A stretch of 64,000 bases of DNA, taken from contig OZ020514.1 in the NCBI GenBank assembly GCA_963971425.1, positions 40,151,158-40,215,157 of the forward strand. The letters run 5' to 3'. The stretch comes from Bryoerythrophyllum caledonicum (taxonomy: Eukaryota; Streptophyta; Bryopsida; Pottiales; Pottiaceae). A model generated the notes under the pieces. The model was not told where the DNA came from. It ran no database searches and saw only the letters and a program-made list of their open reading frames with translations. The position numbers and the translations under genes are program-made. Positions 57,481-64,000 of this stretch are shown here, piece by piece. Numbering within the stretch: position 1 is the first letter of the stretch; the number at the start of each line of letters is the position of its first letter.

Positions 57481-58380
57481 ATCATAATTTTTTGCCTGAG
57501 TGTTGGAACCACTTGATGTGCACCAATACCGTCAAAATATCTGACGACATCTTTACCAGTTTGAACAGCTTCCGATAGATCATTTGATGAATAATTATGG
57601 TTAGTACAACGTTTGGCATGGCAAACTGATAGAAGAACTTAGCATACAAAATATCGCTAGTAGCGGCATAAGGTAGTATGATTAGATAAGTATGACAACC
57701 GCCAAAAGAAAGTGCCGATGTCGACTGTCCTTCAAGAGTAACCTCTAGCAATGAATAATGTAGTACTAATAGCGGGATGCCCAAACCGACTCTACTCTAT
57801 AGTAATATTGATGTCGGCATCCCGTTGTTGAATCTTGATGTCGGACATCAATTATTTGAGATTCGGATTTGAATTGTCATGCCTACTTGAAACTGCATTG
57901 CATCATCTCCAAAACACTTGCTAAAATACCACATTTTAGAGTACATATCAAAAATCGCAATTGCATTGTCGGACAATAAATAGAGTTGTACATATAGGCA
58001 GCCATAGTGGTCCAAGACTTGACACTTTTGACATGGTTAAACATCATCCGCACATCCTCTAAGTCATTTCCAAGTTGCATAGTCATAATTAAATCAACCT
58101 TGATCTTAAGTTCTATCTCCGCCATCTTGAAGATGAAAACATTATTGGCTTCATCGCTTGTCCTGGCAAACGCTTCTCCTAGATGAAGGCCCAATTATTA
58201 AAGCTTCTCAGTTTGATAATGTTGTCCATTACTCCAAAATAACGCAGATATCTAAAAGTGGTTATCTCATTTTAAATACTAGGGTAGAACATTTGCTTGA
58301 ACTTGACGAAGACAAGGACAAGTTCCTCATAAGCAAGGGTCTTCTCAAGAATATTTTTTGGACATAAAAATAATTTCTGA
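57481..58380 (-). other. Coding-like minus-strand fragments, unrecognised
   Basis: Two frames (58,194-57,883 with ARTSDEANNVFIFKMAEIEL; 57,784-57,482 with LPYAATSDILYAKFFYQF) have protein-like composition but no motif I can assign. The intervening segment carries GATGTCGGCATC words akin to the array that follows. Confidence 0.25.
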
Positions 58381-58399
58381 GGTAATCCTTGCACGCTCC

Positions 58400-59650
58400 A
58401 ACCACTATGGAGGTGCCGACATCGGCACCCTTCTACAAAACCTCTCCTATATTTAGAAATGAAACCTCCAAACAGGGTACAAACGTCGGCTCTCTACAAG
58501 AGAATCCATCCAATATATGAAAAAAAATCTTCTAAAGAGGATGTCGACATCGGCATCAAATAAGAGGGTCATTCGTATGTCTAGAAAAAAAAACCTAGAA
58601 ATGGAATGCTAACAACAGCACCCTCTAAAATACCTTTTCTATGTTTACTAAAAAGAATCTTTAGGAAAGGTACGCACATCGGCACTCCTCAAAAAGATCC
58701 TTCTTATATTTAAAAATGGAACCTCCAAAGGGGACGCCACTATTGACGCTCCTCTAGAAGGCTCCTCTTATATTAAAAAAAAATACCTCTAAAGGTAGTG
58801 CCGACATCGGCACTCGTCTAAAGGAACTTTCTCATTTTCAAAAATCAATCTTTAGAGGGGTGTCGACAACGACACTCCTCTAGAGGGTCTTTTATATCTT
58901 TGAAAAGGAAAATTGAGACCTCTAAAGGAGGTGCCAACATCGGCACCCCTAGGACGCCCTTACATTATTATTAAAAGGAACCTTCAAAAAGAATTTTGAC
59001 ATTAAAATTTAACATCCCTCAAAAGGACCTTTTCTATTGTTAAAAAGAGAACCTCCAAAGGAAGTGCCGACATTGGCACTCCACTAGAGGACTCTTCCTT
59101 TGTTTAAAATGAGAACCTCTAAAGGGGGTGCCGACATTGGCACTCTACAAGAAGGCCTATCCAATCTTTTAAAATGGAACTTCCAAAAAGGAGTGCCGAT
59201 ATTGGCACCCTCTGGAATTTACATTCACGCTCTGTAAAACTTTGAGAGAATTTTAGAATGGTATCACACTTCATCATTCAACACTCAAAGAATAAGTTAT
59301 CTACGGATGAAATCTTGGTATTCACTACTTCATCCGTGGATAACTTATTCTTAGAGTATTGGATGATGAAGTGTAATATCATTTTGGAATTATTTCAAAA
59401 ATTTCCAGAGCGTGGATATAAATTCTAGGGTGTTGCCGATGTCGGCATACCCTTTAGAGGATCCTTTTTTAAAGATAAAAAGGGCCCTCTTGTGGATTGC
59501 CGATGTCCGCACTCCCTCTAAAGATTCCCTTTTTACATATAGGAAGGACCTTTTGGATGAGTGTCAATGTGTCTTGCTGTAGAGATTCCTCTCAAAGGGT
59601 ATGGGAAGAGCGTCCTAGAAGGTGCTGATGTCGGCACCCTTTTTACAAGT
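58400..59650. repeat. ~65-bp palindromic repeat array with a terminal hairpin
   Basis: About thirteen units, each centred on GTGCCGACATCGGCAC or a variant, recur every 61-71 bp from 58,412 to 59,193. A ~120-bp imperfect inverted repeat (about 59,190-59,310 and 59,330-59,450, including AAGAATAAGTTATC and its complement) follows. About four units in opposite orientation then run to 59,645. The whole forms a foldback-like structure with unequal arms. Confidence 0.85.
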
Positions 59651-59924
59651 ATGATGATGATGATGAATATTGCATGATATTGTATTGAATCTTATCAAAT
59701 TTTATCAATCAACCATGCCATTTAGCTAAATCCAAATCCTTATCTACTCAAATTTGATTCAAATATGGACTCGCAAATGCCTTGCTTGTATCTATTTCCT
59801 TTGTCCAAAATGAAAGGTGCAAGTGTTTGTGATTGACAAAGTATCACTTGTAGTCATCTTTTCCACTAGTATTGAAGGTCATGGTCATTGATCAACGCCA
59901 AATCACATGGCAGTTCTCTAATTT

Positions 59925-60420
59925 CAAATGATCGTTAATACCAAAGATTATCGTGGTCTTCAGCAACCTCACTCCATACTTAATGCATGCATCAAAGAGT
60001 TCATGAAAATGGTCATCAATATCTTCCTAAAAACTCCGTTGGCATTTTTTGCAACTCATCTAGTCCAATCGAAGTATATTCCATCAAGAATATACAACAA
60101 CACAATGAACAACTTTAGATCGTCCATGGAAGCAATTCTTTCCTCCATCTTGTGCTTCACTATTGCTCTAAATACCACCAAATACATCGAGAGAACTTAC
60201 TTGTATGCCTTCACTAATCCTACAATTGTATGAAATGTTCAAATGTTACATCTATATTATCTCCAATATCCAATTACATGAGGACCTTGTAATTTCACCA
60301 AAATGAAAGCTTTCAAATATTCTCCCTCCCTACGCTAATTAGCTCTGAGATGTCCAAATTTAGCACGGAGTTTTCTATCATGTCTGCTTCATCTTGAATC
60401 CTATCGTTTGACTATATCCA
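59925..60420 (-). pseudogene. BTB/POZ-domain relic, copy B
   Basis: The minus strand reads LVKAYK, VLSMYLVVFRAIVKHKMEER, DDLKLFIVLLYILDGIYFDW with intervening stops. It aligns block by block with copy A at 61.5-61.85 kb. BTB domains in plants commonly act as substrate adaptors for CUL3 ubiquitin ligases; this copy is not functional. Confidence 0.5.
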
Positions 60421-60900
60421 AATCTCAAGTGCCAACAATTACAATAGCTATAAGGAATTGAAACCACAACTCTCACAGCCTCCTCAACACTCTCGTCTAC
60501 AGCCAATCTTAAGACCCTAAAATTCAGAAAGATAAAGATCTATTGAAAGAGACTAAGAAATCTGAGACTAACCATATGATCCAGTCTCCCTCAACTCTTC
60601 CCTTTTTTTATTGAAGCCCTCCAACTCTATAAGAATAGGACAACTGCGTTTGCAATTCATTTAAGAGTTTATTTCTCAACTTCCAATAGATCAACCTAAC
60701 ATCTGCAATTCACAAAGCTCATCAATTGGAATCATGCCGCTATCGGTGGCCCTATTGAGGTGCTTTTTGAATTGATCATTGATAATTGTTGATTTTCTGC
60801 ATTTTCTTTGTCTGATGGGGGCCCTTGGGAGGCTTTGTTTCATTTAGATTTGACGTCTTCCGTGGTGTCTTCTTCACGATCAAACAATCGCTGCACTTCT

Positions 60901-61062
60901 TGATTCTTTCATGTTTATGTATTTTGTTGATTCTTTCATGTTTATGTATTTTGTTGATTCTTTCATGTTTATGTATTTTGTTGATTCTTTCATGTTTATG
61001 TATTTTGTTGATTCTTTCATATTTATGTATTTTGTTGATTCTTTCATGTTTATGGACTACCT
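60901..61062. repeat. 27-bp tandem repeat, about six units
   Basis: The unit TTCTTTCATGTTTATGTATTTTGTTGA-type is repeated nearly perfectly. Because 27 is a multiple of three, it gives repeated nonapeptides on both strands (for example KIHKHERIN on the minus strand). Related ATCAAACAATC words flank it at 60,877 and 61,078. Confidence 0.92.
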
Positions 61063-61166
61063 GGCTCTTTTTCATGATCAAACAATCCGCAAAGTTACAA
61101 AGAAAATTGGATTGAATAAGTTAATTGGAGTTCTTGTTACTTCCTCAAACATCATTCTTTGTTTCT

Positions 61167-61850
61167 TTATTTCACAAATATTTGTATGACTTCATAAAGC
61201 TGATGGCAAAGCATATCTCTCCCGACTGAGACTTTGCCATGGCCGCGTAGCATGTTGCAATTGCATATTATATCAATTGCCCGCATTTTTAAACAAAACC
61301 CATATCCTCTCGGAGTTTGCTTAAAAACGCGGGTATAAAACCACCACTGTCCATTCCCTTTGTCGACCTTGACTAGTGGTGCTGAACGTAATGCTTGATG
61401 TAGCTCTTGCAAATCCGCATTCCATTTGCGTTCAGGGTCATTGTCGTACTCTCGCGCCAATACACATTGTAGTTTCTCGCGTTAAATGGTCTTTCATTCT
61501 GACAATGACTGTGGCCTCCAATGCCCACGTTCCATACTTTATGCATGCAACAAATAGCTCATCAAAGAGCATATCAACGGCTTCCTGAAACTCTGGCAAC
61601 GTAATCAGCAATTCAACGGGTCCATCGAAGTAAATCCCTCCAAGAAATGTACAAGATCACCATAAATAACTTCAGTTCTTTAATTGAAATGTCCAGCACA
61701 TCAACCTCCGAAGTGATTGCTTCCCTCATATTATTCTTGAACATTATTTCAAATACTTGAGACTACATCAAAAGGACACACTTGTATGCCTTCACCAAAC
61801 TACCAACCGCATTGAAGGTGATGTCAGTGTTATCATCCACCTCTAATTGC
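61167..61850 (-). pseudogene. BTB/POZ-domain gene relic, copy A
   Basis: The minus frame reads DDNTDITFNAVGSLVKAYKC, SQVFEIMFKNNMREAITS, VDVLDISIKELKLFMVILY. This is the BTB pattern of a D-I-T-F strand, a conserved H/YK segment, an F-x-x-M-F helix and a terminal L-Y. A TAG lies after VLLM and a frameshift after the LY. Further on an open stretch (REYDNDPERKWNADLQELHQ, WWFYTRVFKQTPRGYGF) ends at 61,167. Upstream sequence to about 61,950 may belong to it. Confidence 0.55.
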
Positions 61851-61950
61851 ATTAAAAGTCATAGTGTAGTAAAAAATGTAGCTTTGAATTTTAACCATTT
61901 CTTAAGCAAATGAGCTTTGTGATGTCCACATTCAGACTTGTCTGCTCCAT

Positions 61951-62904
61951 TTGTGTCACCTCTACTTGATTTATAGCAAATCAAAATGATTCTATCAATC
62001 AAGCAGACCCATATCAATTAAACAAAACTTCTAAGACTCTATGATCCACTTGTGCAACTCTTAGAACTTCCGGAATAACGCTCATGAATACCTATTGCTC
62101 CCTCCACCCTTATAAACTCACTACTTCTAGCTGCATCAATTTAAAATACAATTTTTGAGTCCCACAATATGACTCTAAACCACAACATAACTCGAATTGT
62201 CAAGCCTCTCAAGAATTGCTCTATAGAGTTCAATACAAGGTAGCTTTGAATAATGAAGCCCACCATTCTACTTTAGAGTCGATTCTATGACAAACATGTG
62301 GAGAAACATCTACCGGAGGCTATCTATAAAATGTGTGTGAGGAAATCTTTATATTAAATCACTCTTCAATAATAATTTATGTGGAACGTGATATAATGAT
62401 TATAAACCTATGGTGTATCCATAGCTTTACGAGTTTATTTTGAATCAAGGTTCAGACACCCACGGCCATAGGGTGCCTAAACCATTTTAGTAGTCAAGAT
62501 CACCTCCATTTATAACCCGAAGCCCTAATAACAAAGGACTAGGTTAATATAAACGCCAACGGTTAATCAATTTCCACGGCTATAGGGCCCCTTCTCTTGA
62601 ACTTTTACTTCTAACATCATTTTTTTTCTAACTTTTAAAAAAAATTATATATTTTCCTTAACTTTATGCTTCTCTTTTACTTTTACTTTTGTCAAACATA
62701 CACAACTTTTTTATTTCTAGGCTCGCAATCCTAGGCTCGCGGCTCACGGCTCGCAAATTTGGGCACGCAAAATAGCAATCCCTCGTGCATAAGCATTAAA
62801 TTCCATTGGCAGTTCACCCAAAAACCTAATCCTAAATCCTAAACCAAAACTCTATAGCATCGATTTCGACTCACAGGCGCTTGCATTCGCCTTTACCCTA
62901 TTTG
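61951..62904. other. Non-coding; contains the 62.54-62.79 kb repeat
   Basis: The segment 62,540-62,785 is the reverse-complement partner of 14,244-14,400 (TATAGGGCCCCTTC..., GGCTCGCGGCTCACGGCTCG, CAAAATAGCAATCCC). Otherwise no gene is recognised. Confidence 0.4.
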
Positions 62905-62919
62905 TGATCAATTCTCCAG

Positions 62920-63486
62920 GTGAGAAGTAGTCCATTGATTATTGTTCCTGACAAATTCAGTCGGCTCCCAGCCGACGAAGCCCAGTTGGCATTCCGAAAC
63001 ATGGATTGCAGACCCATTTTATTGTTCATGAAGAACAGAAAATCAGGTCAATGGAAGCCCCGAAAAGGTGTTCAAGTCGCCCTAACTCACTCGGGCCTCT
63101 ACTTTGCTGGTCGCGCAATCGTTCAGAAAATCATTATGAGGGATCCATGAATTATTCGTGTTAAGGTGATCGAAGTATCCGATTTGTTGGAAATGTTGAT
63201 TTTGTTCCCAAGTGATGGTTTAACCATGCTTCGGAAATGTTGTGGTCGGTCAATCGATTGGGAGGCAGCTGTCCTTCGGCCATTCGCTATCATCGACGAA
63301 TTCACTGAGGATTTAGCCGAATCCACATTGCAGCTTGTTGAGGATATCAAACCAATTCAATTGTTCCTGATCCTTCGTGACGGCATGGAGGTTGCATCCT
63401 TGTTGATGTCATGGATCAAAACTGTTGTGCAGGCGTTGGAGTTATCAACGAGTGCTCACCAAAGGGTTCGTGGGAAGGGTTTTTGA
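62920..63486 (+). pseudogene. Unknown plus-strand gene, one in-frame TGA
   Basis: One frame reads DKFSRLPADEAQLAFRNMDC, VALTHSGLYFAGRAIVQKII, a TGA at 63,148-63,150, then KVIEVSDLLEMLILFPSDGL, FTEDLAESTLQLVEDIKPIQ and LLMSWIKTVVQAL. The protein looks soluble and helical with no recognised domain. A near-palindrome copy lies at 62,960-62,976 inside the coding sequence. The start is uncertain. Confidence 0.4.
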
Positions 63487-63572
63487 TTCCTCACAGTTTC
63501 TTTCCGGTTGTCTGAGTCCAGACAATAAATATCAAGTTCGTCACTCATACGGCATATGGCGAGCTCCTTGAG

Positions 63573-63989
63573 GTGAGCACTCTGGTTGACACAGTTGGTA
63601 TCTTGTTCACTAGAGTGGCTATCGTGTTCATCCCATGCGGATCGATGACAACACTTCATATGCGTCAGATGATGAATGTCCAGAGAGAGATGTCAGACGC
63701 TTCGGATGACGACGACAGCGGCGACAAGATTTATGATGACAGTACTTTTTCAGTGTCCATGGGATTCGATGGGAGTTCTAGCAACGACACCAAAACAAGC
63801 CGAGAAGGATATGAGGGCATTGCTTTGGCTGGCAGCCAACGCTCGACTGACCAACCTCCAATCGACGCCACCTTGCCTTCAGGGGTCAATAGTGATCAAT
63901 TCATGTATCCTGATCGACCACAATGGAGAAACAAGTACTGCCATTTGCTCGACAATAACTTTGCATTAGTTGGGCGGGCGATGATCTAA
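63573..63989 (+). CDS. Unknown acidic protein fragment, possibly downstream exon of the previous gene
   Basis: An open frame of 138 codons with an acidic Ser/Asp-rich stretch (MSDASDDDDSGDKIYDD) ends at a stop near 63,989. It may be joined to the 62.9-kb frame through a spliced segment around 63,487-63,560. No family is recognised, and the window ends here, so completeness is unknown. Confidence 0.35.
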   Translation: MSTLVDTVGILFTRVAIVFIPCGSMTTLHMRQMMNVQREMSDASDDDDSGDKIYDDSTFSVSMGFDGSSSNDTKTSREGYEGIALAGSQRSTDQPPIDATLPSGVNSDQFMYPDRPQWRNKYCHLLDNNFALVGRAMI

Positions 63990-64000
63990 TTTTGCCTTTC

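Noticed and set aside
57482..57784. Possible HECT-type ubiquitin ligase fragment (LPYAATSDILYAKFF)
   Set aside because: The resemblance to the HECT C-terminal pattern is a few residues only, with no supporting Cys motif.
60776..61189. Frames with repeated nonapeptides on both strands
   Set aside because: They arise from the 27-bp tandem repeat, whose length is a multiple of three; both strands being open argues against real coding.

Overview
This is an intron-bearing, AT-rich nuclear sequence, almost certainly from a land plant or a close green relative. The evidence is GT-AG introns, a two-gene PIF/Harbinger transposon with its own MITE, plant-style FCP1/NIF-like and BTB/POZ relics, and a retroelement whose closest known architecture (Dualen) comes from green algae. 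The species cannot be fixed from sequence alone. Nearly everything recognisable is a mobile element or a decayed gene; no clearly intact single-copy cellular gene was found.

Layout. 1-244: end of a pogo-like DNA transposon. About 930-8,560: an old, minus-strand, decayed copy of a large non-LTR retrotransposon, interrupted at 1,888-3,495 by a Tc1-like (DD34E) transposon with about 208-bp inverted repeats. 8,741-9,018: a 278-bp Harbinger MITE. 9-12.5 kb: mostly featureless. 12,773-14,082: a TA-flanked foldback element with tandem-repeat arms, sitting beside a relic of an FCP1-like phosphatase gene. 15.7-16.6 kb: exon-like sequence of an unrecognised minus-strand gene. 17.17-18.8 kb: a GC/CpG-rich block.

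18,802-36,395 is a PIF/Harbinger element (3-bp CCT target duplication) with a DDE nuclease gene at its left end and a convergent Myb/SANT-like gene at its right end; both are broken. Inside it sits the centrepiece, a 13.2-kb non-LTR retrotransposon (21,260-34,505) with a 13-bp target-site duplication. It has a complex 5' region with intron-like modules, an RRM-like ORF1, and an ORF2 that carries a roughly 100-residue Asn tract, a 2A-type ribosome-skipping motif, an apurinic endonuclease, a reverse transcriptase, an RNase H, and a C-terminal CCHC/restriction-like endonuclease. It therefore carries two endonuclease types in one frame, interrupted by a single TGA. The old copy at 0.9-8.6 kb belongs to the same family.

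37-41 kb holds two candidate LTR fragments. 41.7-46.7 kb is a minus-strand tandem cluster of four FCP1/NIF-like phosphatase (pseudo)genes, each lacking the nucleophilic Asp. 48.3-51.3 kb is a broken gene of unknown family with a tandemly amplified N-terminal region. 52.2-55.0 kb is a long minus-strand gene with nine nonsense codons, all TAG or TGA. 58.4-59.65 kb is an approximately 65-bp palindromic repeat array ending in a large hairpin. 59.9-62 kb has two BTB/POZ relics and a 27-bp minisatellite. 62.9-64 kb has a plus-strand unknown gene with one nonsense codon. A short near-palindrome (GTCGGCTGCCAGCCGAC type) is scattered through 41-64 kb.
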